Part shown: positions 15,765 to 23,684 of the stretch, piece after piece
Layout: each line of letters opens with the position of its first letter
How positions within the stretch are numbered: the stretch's first letter is position 1
Assembly: GCF_024746815.1 (NCBI RefSeq)
Contig: NZ_CP080525.1
Coordinates: 3,776,501 to 3,840,500, forward strand
Source: Mesorhizobium sp. AR07
Lineage (GTDB): Bacteria; Pseudomonadota; Alphaproteobacteria; Rhizobiales; Rhizobiaceae
Length of the DNA stretch: 64,000 nucleotides
Reading direction: 5' to 3'
Translations under genes and position numbers: made by a program
Notes under the pieces: generated by a model
Told to the model about the DNA's origin: nothing
What the model saw: only the letters and a program-made list of their open reading frames with translations
Databases searched by the model: none

Positions 15765-16263
15765 TGTTACCCTCTTTTTTTTCTTCGGTTTTGCTGCGCT
15801 GGTAGGCCCGGCCTGAGTGCTTGAACACGCGGCCGATCATGTAGCTCTCGGAATCCTTGATCCCGGGAACATTGGACAGTTCGCTGACCAGGAAGTCGTG
15901 CAGGCTGGTCGTTGATGGCAAGGTGAGCTGGATGATGATGTCGAACGGCCCGGTCATGGCGTAGACGCTGTCGACGAACGAATACTCCGACAGCTTCCTG
16001 GCAACGCTGATGATGTGCTCGCGGTCGACGTCGAGCCCGACGATGGCAGCGATGCCGACATCGCTGCGCAGCGGCCGCACGACAGCCTGGATGCAGATAT
16101 CCGGATCCTCGAGCACACGGGCCATTTTGCGCCGCACGGTCGCTTCGGTGACGCCGATGCGCTTGGCGATGTCGACGCTCGACATCCGCCCGTCGACCTT
16201 GAGCTGGGAAAGCACCGCCTGTTCGGTGTCGTCGAGATCACTCGTGCTGACGAAATCCCACAT
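15757..16263 (-). CDS. Lrp/AsnC-family transcriptional regulator
   Basis: 168 residues. The helix-turn-helix DLDDTEQAVLSQLKVDGRMSSVDIAKRIGVTEATVRRKM (about residues 7-46) is followed by the RAM ligand domain with VYAMTGPFDIIIQLTLPSTTSLHDFL. Lrp proteins of this type sense an amino acid and often control adjacent transport or catabolic genes. The ATG at 16263 is chosen because GGGGAT precedes it; an ATG four codons upstream (16275) is possible. The C-terminus overlaps the binding-protein start. The AT-rich region just upstream probably holds its own operator. Confidence 0.88.
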   Translation of the reverse strand: MWDFVSTSDLDDTEQAVLSQLKVDGRMSSVDIAKRIGVTEATVRRKMARVLEDPDICIQAVVRPLRSDVGIAAIVGLDVDREHIISVARKLSEYSFVDSVYAMTGPFDIIIQLTLPSTTSLHDFLVSELSNVPGIKDSESYMIGRVFKHSGRAYQRSKTEEKKEGNND

Positions 16264-16275
16264 CAAAATCCCCAT

Positions 16276-16325
16276 CTGTGTCGATTTACGACTATAAAAT
16301 AGAAATTTACATAAGAAATCGTCCC
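16276..16325 (-). promoter_or_regulatory. AT-rich promoter/operator region of the Lrp operon
   Basis: The stretch ATTTACGACTATAAAATAGAAATTTACATAAG is strikingly AT-rich for this genome and lies directly upstream of the regulator, as expected for a bent, Lrp-bound autoregulatory promoter. No exact -10/-35 pair is claimed. Confidence 0.45.
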
Positions 16326-16358
16326 ATGCAATCCCATGCGCGCCGAAAAACATCGAGC

Positions 16359-16379
16359 GCTGCCATCTCCGATGGCAGC
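16359..16379 (-). terminator. Hairpin with T-run between rpmF and the Lrp operon
   Basis: GCTGCCATC-TCC-GATGGCAGC, a perfect 9-base stem; on the minus strand a TTTTT run follows within about 8 bases. It may be a second barrier to read-through from rpmF or an attenuator in a long leader of the Lrp operon. Confidence 0.5.
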
Positions 16380-16570
16380 GGCTCCCCGGATCGCTGGTTG
16401 GTTTTGGAGAAGTCGCCTGGGCGAGCGCCAGGCAGCAATGACCCCACCTCGCCAGATATCCGTCCGGACATGGCTGGCGATGCCCGCGCGCTGAACAGCG
16501 CCAGGACAGATCAGGGATCAAAACCTGGAGGATGCTGGCGGTTGCCGCCCGCGTTTCGCGATGCGGGCCA

Positions 16571-16620
16571 GAGCAATTCCAGGAAAAGCGCGTAGCGCTT
16601 TCCTTAGGGAATTGCGTCAA
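16571..16620. repeat. Dispersed GCAATTCC...GAATTGC repeat, copy 2
   Basis: GAGCAATTCCAGGAAAAGCG-CGTAGCGCTTTCCTTAGGGAATTGC, a near-perfect palindrome. Same family as 12427, 42971 and 49651. It occupies part of the gene-free stretch 16264-16706, in which no other gene was seen. Confidence 0.75.
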
Positions 16621-16647
16621 AATAGGGGGCCACCGCGACCACCGAAC

Positions 16648-16677
16648 GCAAAAAGACCGGCCAGTGGCCGGTCTTTC
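16648..16677 (-). terminator. Terminator of rpmF
   Basis: AAAGACCGGCC-AGT-GGCCGGTCTTT; read on the minus strand the stem is followed by TTTTTGC. It lies 30 bases past the rpmF stop. Confidence 0.85.
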
Positions 16678-16706
16678 GGTAACTCAAAGCTTCAGGAAAG
16701 CTGGTC

Positions 16707-16889
16707 TCAGCTTTCCTTGGGCGTCAACACCTGACGGCCGCGATACATGCCGGTCTTCAGGTCGATGTGGTGCGGGCGGCGCATTTCGCCGGAATTCTTG
16801 TCCTCGACATAGGTCGGGGCCTTGAGGGCGTCGGCCGAGCGGCGCATGCCGCGCTTGGACGGAGAGGTTTTTCGTTTCGGAACGGCCAT
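16707..16889 (-). CDS. rpmF: 50S ribosomal protein L32
   Basis: 60 residues, start MAVPKRKTSPSKRGMRRSADAL, which is the conserved N-terminus of L32. The alphaproteobacterial form lacks the zinc cysteines and instead has the GEMRRPHHIDLKTGMYRGRQVL segment seen here. Part of the large ribosomal subunit. Single gene with its own terminator; mtgA is upstream on the same strand, as in many Rhizobiales. Confidence 0.95.
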   Translation of the reverse strand: MAVPKRKTSPSKRGMRRSADALKAPTYVEDKNSGEMRRPHHIDLKTGMYRGRQVLTPKES

Positions 16890-17031
16890 GGATATGCTCC
16901 ACTACATGGTCAAAAAGCCCCGCCCGCCCTCGTGAAAGGGCCGTTTCAGGGGCCGGAATCTGAGAAAGTCGGGTGCCTATACACGCCCTGCGCCGTTTTG
17001 GCCAGCACTGCGGCGAATTTTTTTGAGCTGG

Positions 17032-17802
17032 CTACTGCAGACAGCCGACATAGGCGCCGGAGCGGCCGGCCCGCCGCTCGATCAGATTGGCGAGCCGTCT
17101 GAGGCCAGGCCCGGGCTTCGCCGGATTGCGGGCGATCGGATTGGGCAAGGAGACGGCGAGCAGCGCGGCCTGCCGCCGCGACAATTGTTTTGCCGGAATG
17201 CCGAAATGGTGCTGCGCCGCGGCTTCGATGCCATAGATGCCCGGCCCCCACTCGGCGATGTTGAGATAGATCTCCATGATGCGCCGTTTCGACATCACCG
17301 CGTCGAAATAGACGGCCAGCGGCAGTTCGACGACCTTGCGCACCGAGCCCAGCGGCCGCGACCAGAGAAACAGGTTCTTCACCGTCTGCATGGTGATGGT
17401 CGAGGCGCCGCGCGTCGCTTCGCCGGCCAGCGCGTCGTCGACAACGCCCCTCAGCTCGCCGAGATCGACGCCGCGGTGAAAGCAGAATTGCCCATCCTCC
17501 GACATGATGACCGAATTCGCCAGCACCGGCGCCACGTCGTCGATCGACACCCAGCGGCGGTCGTAGCCGGAAAACGTCGCCAAATCCTTCAGCATCAGCG
17601 TCGAGACCGGGTGCACGAAGGACGGCAGATAGAGAAACGTCAGCACCGTTGGGATGAGCGCCAGCACCGCGGCCACGACGATGCCGCGCCGGACCCAGCG
17701 CCTGAGACCGCGGCGGTTCACGCCCCGCGATCTCTTCGCCATGTCCAGCTTTTCGGTCTCATGATCGACGATCGGTTCCGCCAAGCCGCCCAACCCGTGC
17801 AT
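17032..17802 (-). CDS. mtgA: Monofunctional biosynthetic peptidoglycan transglycosylase
   Basis: 256 residues (or 236 from the second ATG at 17742, which begins MAKRSRGVNRR and may be the true start). One N-terminal membrane anchor (IVVAAVLALIPTVLTFLYL) is followed by a GT51 domain: MSEDGQFCFHRGVDLGEL with the catalytic Glu, GASTITMQTVKNL, and RRIMEIYLNIAEWGPGIYGIE. It polymerises lipid II into glycan strands at the outer face of the inner membrane, without a transpeptidase domain. Length and motifs are normal. Confidence 0.92.
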   Translation of the reverse strand: MHGLGGLAEPIVDHETEKLDMAKRSRGVNRRGLRRWVRRGIVVAAVLALIPTVLTFLYLPSFVHPVSTLMLKDLATFSGYDRRWVSIDDVAPVLANSVIMSEDGQFCFHRGVDLGELRGVVDDALAGEATRGASTITMQTVKNLFLWSRPLGSVRKVVELPLAVYFDAVMSKRRIMEIYLNIAEWGPGIYGIEAAAQHHFGIPAKQLSRRQAALLAVSLPNPIARNPAKPGPGLRRLANLIERRAGRSGAYVGCLQ

Positions 17803-17871
17803 CTGCCTGCTCCGGCATAATGGCGCTTGGCTTCTTGCGCAACGTCTGAGTGTCGGCTACCGGTCCCGGCC

Positions 17872-18789
17872 ATGACGAATGACGACGAAATGGCGTTCGA
17901 AATGGCGCTTATCAGACGGGCAGCCGCCGTCGAGGTGCTGCTGCGGCGGCTGCTCGACGACCGCGCGCTTTCGGGCGAGATCGCGCGGCCCGACCGTCTG
18001 ATGGCGGCGATGCGCCACGGCGTGCTGAACGGCGGCAAGCGCCTGCGCCCCTTCCTGGTCATGGAAAGTGCCGCCCTCTTTTCCGCCGACGGCGAGGCGG
18101 CACTGCGTATAGCGGCCGCACTCGAATGCGTGCATTGCTATTCGCTGATCCACGATGACCTGCCCGCCATGGACGACGACGATCTGCGCCGTGGCCAGCC
18201 GACCGTGCACAAGGCTTTCGACGAGGCGACCGCCATCCTGGCCGGCGATGCCTTGCTGACGCTGGCCTTCGACATCATTGCCGGCGAGGCGACCGTGCTG
18301 CCGGCGGAGCGGCGGGCAGCCCTGGTGCTGGCGCTTGCCCGCGCGGCCGGACCCGGCGGCATGGTCGGCGGCCAGAAGCTCGACCTCGAAGCCGAACAGA
18401 CCCCGCCGGACGAGGCCGGCATCATCCGGCTGCAGGCGATGAAGACCGGCGCGCTGATCCGCTTCGCCTGCGAGGCCGGCGCGCTGATCGCCGGCGCTCC
18501 CACCGAAGACCGTGAACGGCTGGCCGAATTCGGCTCTGCGATCGGCCTTGCCTTCCAGCTCGCCGACGACCTGCTCGATTTGACCGCCGATGCCAGCCAG
18601 ATGGGCAAGGCCACCGGCAAGGACGCCGCCGCCGGCAAGGCGACGCTGGTGGCGCTGCACGGAGCGAATTGGGCACGCGGCCAGTTGAATGGGCTCGTCG
18701 AGCAGGCGCATGAATTGCTGGAACCTTATGGCGAGCAAGCGGCGCTGCTGAAGGAGGCGGCAACGTTCGTGGCAGCGCGCAACAGCTGA
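17872..18789 (+). CDS. ispA: Short-chain polyprenyl diphosphate synthase (farnesyl type)
   Basis: 305 residues. The first aspartate-rich motif DDLPAMDD is at about 95-102 and the second, DDLLD, at about 230; GGKRLRPFL and MKTGALIRF are further family signatures. The first motif with two residues inserted between the aspartate pairs is typical of bacterial farnesyl or geranylgeranyl synthases. It condenses IPP with allylic diphosphates. ispG at 30280 is in the same pathway but not linked. The ATG at 17872 is chosen as the conserved start; upstream sequence overlaps the promoter shared with divergent mtgA. Confidence 0.88.
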   Translation: MTNDDEMAFEMALIRRAAAVEVLLRRLLDDRALSGEIARPDRLMAAMRHGVLNGGKRLRPFLVMESAALFSADGEAALRIAAALECVHCYSLIHDDLPAMDDDDLRRGQPTVHKAFDEATAILAGDALLTLAFDIIAGEATVLPAERRAALVLALARAAGPGGMVGGQKLDLEAEQTPPDEAGIIRLQAMKTGALIRFACEAGALIAGAPTEDRERLAEFGSAIGLAFQLADDLLDLTADASQMGKATGKDAAAGKATLVALHGANWARGQLNGLVEQAHELLEPYGEQAALLKEAATFVAARNS

Positions 18790-19118
18790 GTCAGGCCAAC
18801 GAGGACGTCGGCCAGATCGGATTGCGAAATCAGTCTGCTTCGCGCCAGGAGCGGACGCTTGGCATCAAGGCCCTGAACGTCTCCATAGGGGCGGATGCGG
18901 ATGGTCCGTTTTCGGGTGGGGCGTCACCCGCCGATGACGATCCACAGGTCTAGATCATTGCTCGATGATGAGCGCCGCCAAGCCGCAAGATCCCGGACCT
19001 GTCGCCCAAACGACGAAACCCCACGATCGGCTGTCTCGCCCCGTGGAGTTCGAGAACGCAGCTATGCTAGCCTACGTGTCCATCGAGCCGCCTGAAGCTC
19101 GGGCCTGAGGGGCAAGTC
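18790..19118. other. Gene-poor stretch downstream of ispA
   Basis: No ORF here has family features. A 23-base string at 18977-18999 (GCCAAGCCGCAAGA then TCCCGGACC) recurs at 19796-19820 with two extra bases, which suggests decayed duplicated sequence. The last part must hold the promoter of the gene at 19119. Confidence 0.4.
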
Positions 19119-19616
19119 ATGTTGGATCAATGGAGTAATTTCTTCGTCATGGTGGGCGGCGGCGCGGCAGGGCTTGCCGGGTTGATCTTCGTCGCGATCT
19201 CAATCAATCCTGAACGCATTGTCCGCAACACGACGCACAAGAACCGGGCAATCAACATGCTGTCGGGCTTCAGCGCGATTTTCATGGCATGCAGCCTTGC
19301 GCTTCTGGGAGGTCAATATCTTCCGGCACTCGGCTTCGAATGGCTTTTCCTCTGGCTCATAGCAACATTCATCTTTGTCAGAGGGTATGTCGTCGCCATC
19401 ATGGCGGGCATGAGTTCCATCGGGCTGACCCCGCCCCGGCTCGCGGGCGGCACGGTGTGTTACCTTGCCGAAGTCACAGGCGCGATTTTCCTTATTCTCG
19501 GACGCGGCATAGGACTTTACATCGCGGCCCTTGGAACCATCGTTTTGTTCGCCTTCCTCATTTCGGGCGCATGGCTCCTTATCATCGGCATCTACGAAGA
19601 GCCGACCAAGGGATGA
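19119..19616 (+). CDS. Conserved multi-pass membrane protein of unknown function
   Basis: 165 residues with about five hydrophobic segments, starting FFVMVGGGAAGLAGLIFVAISIN, a pattern seen in a widespread group of uncharacterised membrane proteins (aromatic start, glycine-rich first helix, then SINPERI). Later segments are MLSGFSAIFMACSLALLGG, FLWLIATFIFVRGYVVAIMAG, VTGAIFLILGRGIGLYIAAL and TIVLFAFLISGAWLLIIGI. The ATG follows GAGGGGC. Function cannot be inferred from neighbours; the gene is isolated. Confidence 0.75.
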   Translation: MLDQWSNFFVMVGGGAAGLAGLIFVAISINPERIVRNTTHKNRAINMLSGFSAIFMACSLALLGGQYLPALGFEWLFLWLIATFIFVRGYVVAIMAGMSSIGLTPPRLAGGTVCYLAEVTGAIFLILGRGIGLYIAALGTIVLFAFLISGAWLLIIGIYEEPTKG

Positions 19617-20005
19617 ATTGCACGCCCGGCGCTTCTGCCCATCGACGTGTATAGGCCGGTGTCAAGGCCAAGCAGCGTTATCCCGGAACGCCTGTCGAGG
19701 CCTTCATCAATACCGACGACCGGACTTTCCTCGAGTAATTCGCGCGGCCGATGCTGGATTCGTTCACGCGGGCGCGCCGACGAAACGGTAGGCGCGCCAA
19801 GCCGCAAGATATCCCGGACCGTACCGATCGCCGATGTCGGCTCGGGAACGAGCCCTATCCACTTCTGGCCGACAGCGGACGATCCGGTTTCAACCAACTT
19901 CTGCGGTAAGCTGTCGTTCCGAAACCGACCCACAATGGGTCGTCGCATTTGTCAAAGCCGCGTCCCGCGCGAGAGCCGACCTCATCGTTGGCGAGTGGCC
20001 CAGTG
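19617..20005. other. Gene-free stretch with possible gene remnants
   Basis: About 390 bases without a convincing gene. The minus frame across 19592-19948 is open but shows no recognisable domain. It carries the second copy of the 23-base string noted at 18977. I read it as decayed or recombined sequence at the edge of an accessory block. Confidence 0.4.
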
Positions 20006-20638
20006 TCAGATCTTCAAAAATCGAAAGGCGAAGCGATCGGTCTCGCCTTTGATCGAGGGATCGAAGACCTTGATCGAGTGCGCATCATCCTTGTTCGCGA
20101 GGATGATGCTTTCTGCGTCCAGTACGAAGCCGGCTGCCTCCACCTCCTCGCGGACGGAAGCAGGGTCGATCCGATGCAGCGACTGGGTGTCGCTCGTGCC
20201 CGACCCAGCGGCGGCGGCGTGGTCTACGATGACGTAGGACCCACCGGGCTTAAGCCGCTCGTGGACGGCTCGATTGAAGTCGGCCGCCGTCGCACCCTTC
20301 TTCTGGATCAGCGCGGTGTGGAGATCATGGTAGAACAGGTGCAGCCATAGGACATCCGCTGGCTGCGTGACCTGCGGCATCGCGACGAGGTCCGCCGAGA
20401 CCGCTTCGACGTTCTCTCGGCCCGGCTCCTTCGCAAGCGTCCGCATGCGGCCGACCGGATCGTTCTTGAAGTCGGCGACTTCGGCCGGCACGAAGCTGTA
20501 GACCCGTCCTTTGGGTCCCGCGATGTCGGAGAAGAGACGGGTCCAGTCGCCGTCGCCCGGGTAAACGTCGATGACGGTGGAGCCCGCATCAACTCGTGCG
20601 AACCGGATCAATTCGGATAGCTTGGATTGGTCGTACAT
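20006..20638 (-). CDS. Class I SAM-dependent methyltransferase
   Basis: 210 residues. The Rossmann start is AGSTVIDVYPGDGDWTRLFSD, a version of motif I with DVYPGDGDW in place of the usual DLGCGTG, which is common in a group of secreted or small-molecule methyltransferase-like proteins. The LKPGGSYVIVDH motif (post-III) is intact. Substrate unknown. The ATG at 20638 has AAGGAG about 7 bases upstream. It is the downstream end of a minus-strand accessory series running from 23410. Confidence 0.8.
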   Translation of the reverse strand: MYDQSKLSELIRFARVDAGSTVIDVYPGDGDWTRLFSDIAGPKGRVYSFVPAEVADFKNDPVGRMRTLAKEPGRENVEAVSADLVAMPQVTQPADVLWLHLFYHDLHTALIQKKGATAADFNRAVHERLKPGGSYVIVDHAAAAGSGTSDTQSLHRIDPASVREEVEAAGFVLDAESIILANKDDAHSIKVFDPSIKGETDRFAFRFLKI

Positions 20639-20744
20639 TGGAATCTCCTTTAGGTTGAGCATTCGACTAGCCTGCGGCGTGCGAGGGGGCGATCCACGGC
20701 TGATCCACCGTCTACCCCGAGCCGACGGCTGCAGAGGGCCGGCG

Positions 20745-21158
20745 CTATGCAGGCCCGGCCGCGCCCATCTGCGCGGCGCGCGCCAGTGCTTGTGTGTCGA
20801 CGTATTCCCGGATGTTGGTCAGTCTGCCGTCCCGGACCGTGATGGCGAAGATCCAGTTGTCCTCGAACGTCTTGTTCGTGGCTTTGATCTTTCCCGTCGC
20901 AAAGCCGACGACGAGGACCCGGTCTCCTTGCGCCACGAACTCCCGGGGTTCCGTGGACGTTTCTATCGACTTGGATGCCGTCTCAAGCAAATCCGCCAGC
21001 CCGGCGTGTCCGTGGCGCGTTCCAGCCAGTGGCCAGTCTTTGCCCGGGATGATCCACTCGATGTCTTCGGCGGCCAGCGCCAGCAGGCCATCCCTGTCGC
21101 CGCTGCCGATCGCGGCGAAGAAGTCCTTCACGGTCTGGATGTTCTTCTCAATGCTCAT
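20745..21158 (-). CDS. SnoaL/NTF2-like protein
   Basis: 137 residues. Starts KNIQTVKDFFAAIGSGDRDGLLALAAEDIEWIIPG, the helical pair and first strand of the NTF2 fold, and ends NIREYVDTQALARAA. Very similar proteins are common next to SDR and aldo-keto genes in rhizobia. Activity unknown. The ATG at 21158 follows GGAGAAATTCCC. Same strand as the SDR pair and the F420-reductase-like gene. Confidence 0.82.
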   Translation of the reverse strand: MSIEKNIQTVKDFFAAIGSGDRDGLLALAAEDIEWIIPGKDWPLAGTRHGHAGLADLLETASKSIETSTEPREFVAQGDRVLVVGFATGKIKATNKTFEDNWIFAITVRDGRLTNIREYVDTQALARAAQMGAAGPA

Positions 21159-21242
21159 GGGAATTTCTCCATTTCGCTTGGATCGCATCGTGCCCGATCC
21201 GATCCGTGCATCGTGGCCCTGCCGGTGGGCACGTCGTGTTCA

Positions 21243-21842
21243 TCAATCGAACTTGACCAGGTCCTTAAAGATCAGATGACCCCAGCTATTTCCGCGCGCC
21301 TGGACCAGCAGCCCACCTTCCGACAGCCCGCCAAGTTTGATCGGCGAGAAACCGAGATTTTCCGCGAGCGCACCAATCTCCGCTGCGGCGGCGTCATCGT
21401 CGCTCGCCAGGAACACGACTCTTCTGCCACCATGCACGGCCGGGTCTTGGTCAAGGACGGCAGCGACCAGATGGTTGAAGCCCTTGACTAGTTTTGCACC
21501 AGAGAAAGCATGCGCGATGAACTTGGAAGAAGGCTGTCCCCCCAGTTTTTCAGGAGGCACGCCGTAGGCATTGGTCACATCGACGATGGTCTTTCCCTGC
21601 CAGCTGGCGAGCGCCTTCGCGACCTCTGGGTGCGACTCGAAACGGACAGCCAAAAAGATGATGTCCGCCTTGAGGGCGTCCGCCAATTTTTTGGGAATGA
21701 TCGTGGGTCCGATCGCGGCCGCATCGGCTGCAAAGCTTTCCGGGTCGCGTGTGGTTGCAACGGATACTTTGATGCCGTTGCGGGCAAACGCCTTGGCCAA
21801 TGCCTGGCCGATATTGCCGAATCCTATAATTGAATAGCTCAT
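21243..21842 (-). CDS. NADPH-dependent F420 reductase-like NAD(P)-binding protein
   Basis: 199 residues. A Rossmann start SIIGFGNIGQALAKAFARNG with GxGxxG, then a domain with DIIFLAVRFESHPEVAKALA and VDVTNAYG, matching the family of F420-reductase-like and NADP oxidoreductase proteins. The organism is not expected to make F420, so it probably acts on flavin, a small carbonyl or something else. It lies 32 bases downstream of the first SDR gene, consistent with an operon. Confidence 0.82.
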   Translation of the reverse strand: MSYSIIGFGNIGQALAKAFARNGIKVSVATTRDPESFAADAAAIGPTIIPKKLADALKADIIFLAVRFESHPEVAKALASWQGKTIVDVTNAYGVPPEKLGGQPSSKFIAHAFSGAKLVKGFNHLVAAVLDQDPAVHGGRRVVFLASDDDAAAAEIGALAENLGFSPIKLGGLSEGGLLVQARGNSWGHLIFKDLVKFD

Positions 21843-21874
21843 AATGCCTCTCCGATCTTGTTTTAACGCCGGGG

Positions 21875-22627
21875 TCAGACCTGCGCCATGCCTCCGTCGA
21901 CGGCGAGATCCACGCCAGTGATGAAAGAACTTTCATCGGAGGCGAGGAACGTGACGGCAGCCGCGATTTCCTCTGGTTTGCCCCTGCGACCCATTGGGAT
22001 CTGTGACGCAAACTGGGCGGCCGCTTGCTCGGCTTGCTCAGGGGTAAGGCCAGTCGTTGTCTCTAAGGCCGGCGTCTCGATTGCTCCGGGACTCATTGCA
22101 TTGACGCGGATTTTGCGGTCTTTGAGCTCCAGTGTCCAAGCGCGCGCGAAGTTGCGTACAGCCGCCTTACTCGCGGCGTAGGTACTAAACCCTGGAAGCC
22201 CCAACACGTTCGACACTGAAGAGTTCAGGATGATCGAACCGCCGTCTTTGAACAGGGGAAGGGCCTTCTGCACCGTAAAGAACAGACCCTTCACGTTCAC
22301 ATCGAAGGTCTGATCAAAATGTGCCTCAGTGGCGACCGCGAGCGGTGCGATTGTCCCCGCGCCCGCGTTCGCGAAGAGAATGTCGATGTGACCATGTTTC
22401 TCCTTCACGACGGCATAGAGCCGGTCCAGATCTTCCAAGCGTGACACGTCGCCCACGACCGTCGTAATATTACTCTTGATGAAGGCTGCGGCCTCCTTCA
22501 GCTCTTTCTCTCGTCGCCCGGTGATGACGACGTGTGCACCTTCTTCTACAAAGCGCTTGGCCGTCGCCAAGCCAATCCCGCTGCTTCCGCCTGTGATGAC
22601 TGCAACCTTGCCTTCGAGTTTTTTCAT
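21875..22627 (-). CDS. SDR-family oxidoreductase 1
   Basis: 250 residues, classical short-chain dehydrogenase. Cofactor loop GGSSGIG (TGGSSGIGLATA), NAG motif at FANAGAGTI, catalytic Ser in NSSVSNV and YxxxK in YAASKAA. GRR after the second strand favours NADP. It is a clear paralogue of the next gene upstream (22676), with the same KRFVEEGA, FANAGAG and VNVKG/TNVKG elements. Substrate unknown. Confidence 0.9.
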   Translation of the reverse strand: MKKLEGKVAVITGGSSGIGLATAKRFVEEGAHVVITGRREKELKEAAAFIKSNITTVVGDVSRLEDLDRLYAVVKEKHGHIDILFANAGAGTIAPLAVATEAHFDQTFDVNVKGLFFTVQKALPLFKDGGSIILNSSVSNVLGLPGFSTYAASKAAVRNFARAWTLELKDRKIRVNAMSPGAIETPALETTTGLTPEQAEQAAAQFASQIPMGRRGKPEEIAAAVTFLASDESSFITGVDLAVDGGMAQV

Positions 22628-22675
22628 AATCTTTGTCTTTCTTTGCGCGCGGGCCAGACACGAACCGCGCTGGGG

Positions 22676-23410
22676 TCAAAGTTGCGCCAGGCCGCCGTCG
22701 ACGGCGACCTCGCTGGCGGTCATGAAGCTGCTGTCCGACGACGCGAGAAAGGCAGCCACCGCTGCGATCTCCGCGGGATCGGCCATGCGCTGGAGCGGAG
22801 TCATCGCGCCGTAGGCCTTCTGGCCCTCCTCGCCCAGCGCTTCCTTCGCGAGTTCGGTCGCCGTCGCCCCGGGCGACAGAACGTTGACCCGGATGCCGGT
22901 GCCCTTCAGGTCCTCCGCCCAGGTCCGCGCGAGATTGCGCACGGCCGCCTTGCTCGCGCTGTAGGCAGTGAATCCCGGGGCGCCCGTGGTGCCGGCGCTC
23001 GATCCGGTCAGGATGATCGAACCGCCCGAGCCCATGAGTGGCAACGCCTTCTGGACCGTGAAAATCGTACCCTTCACATTGGTGTCGAAGGTTTCGTCAA
23101 TGTGCTCGGCGGTGATCTGGCCGAGCGGAAGCGGGCCTCCGGCCCCGGCATTGGCGAAGACGATGTCGAGGCTACCGCGCTCGGCCTTCACCGCAGCGTA
23201 GAGCCGGTCGAGGTCGGCCTCATCCGAGACCGAGCCTTTCACCGCGCGTGCATTGGGCCCGAGGTCCGCCACAGCGGCGTCGAGCGCTTCCTGTCGGCGG
23301 CCGAAGATGAAGACGAAGGCGCCCTCCTCGACGAATCGCTTTGCTGCGGCGCGGCCAATGCCGGTGGCGCCGCCGGTGATGACGGCGGTCTTTCCATTCA
23401 GTCTGGTCAT
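22676..23410 (-). CDS. SDR-family oxidoreductase 2
   Basis: 244 residues. TGGATGIGRAAA, FANAGAGGPLP, catalytic Ser in TGSSAGT and YSASKAA. It is the tandem paralogue of the gene at 21875; 48 bases separate them. The ATG at 23410 follows GAAGGAATGC; the frame stays open upstream to 23515 but without a better site. It is divergent from a LysR gene at 23685, the likely regulator of this run. Confidence 0.9.
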   Translation of the reverse strand: MTRLNGKTAVITGGATGIGRAAAKRFVEEGAFVFIFGRRQEALDAAVADLGPNARAVKGSVSDEADLDRLYAAVKAERGSLDIVFANAGAGGPLPLGQITAEHIDETFDTNVKGTIFTVQKALPLMGSGGSIILTGSSAGTTGAPGFTAYSASKAAVRNLARTWAEDLKGTGIRVNVLSPGATATELAKEALGEEGQKAYGAMTPLQRMADPAEIAAVAAFLASSDSSFMTASEVAVDGGLAQL

Positions 23411-23684
23411 GACGTGCATTCCTTCCAGCCTTCCGCCTTGCTCATTCGGGGACGCCCCCGAGACCCTCAAGATGGGTCCGCCGAGGTCAGGCGTTGAGTG
23501 AGGAAGCACGCACATCGGTGGTGCGAAATCGATCCGATCCGGCTGTTAACGGCAGCCGCGACGATAAGGTTCCGCCGTTTGGAATTGAGCGCCGCTGGTG
23601 GACAAGTGTTATCATGGCCGCCCTGTACTGTTGTAGGATAAGTTAGGGCTTTGGAAGGCGCACCGCGCGGTGCGAGATTGCACC

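Noticed and set aside
19592..19948. 118-codon minus-strand frame with GLDTGLYTS and VRDILRLGAP strings
   Set aside because: No domain was recognised, it overlaps the end of the membrane-protein gene, and part of it repeats a short fragment found at 18977.
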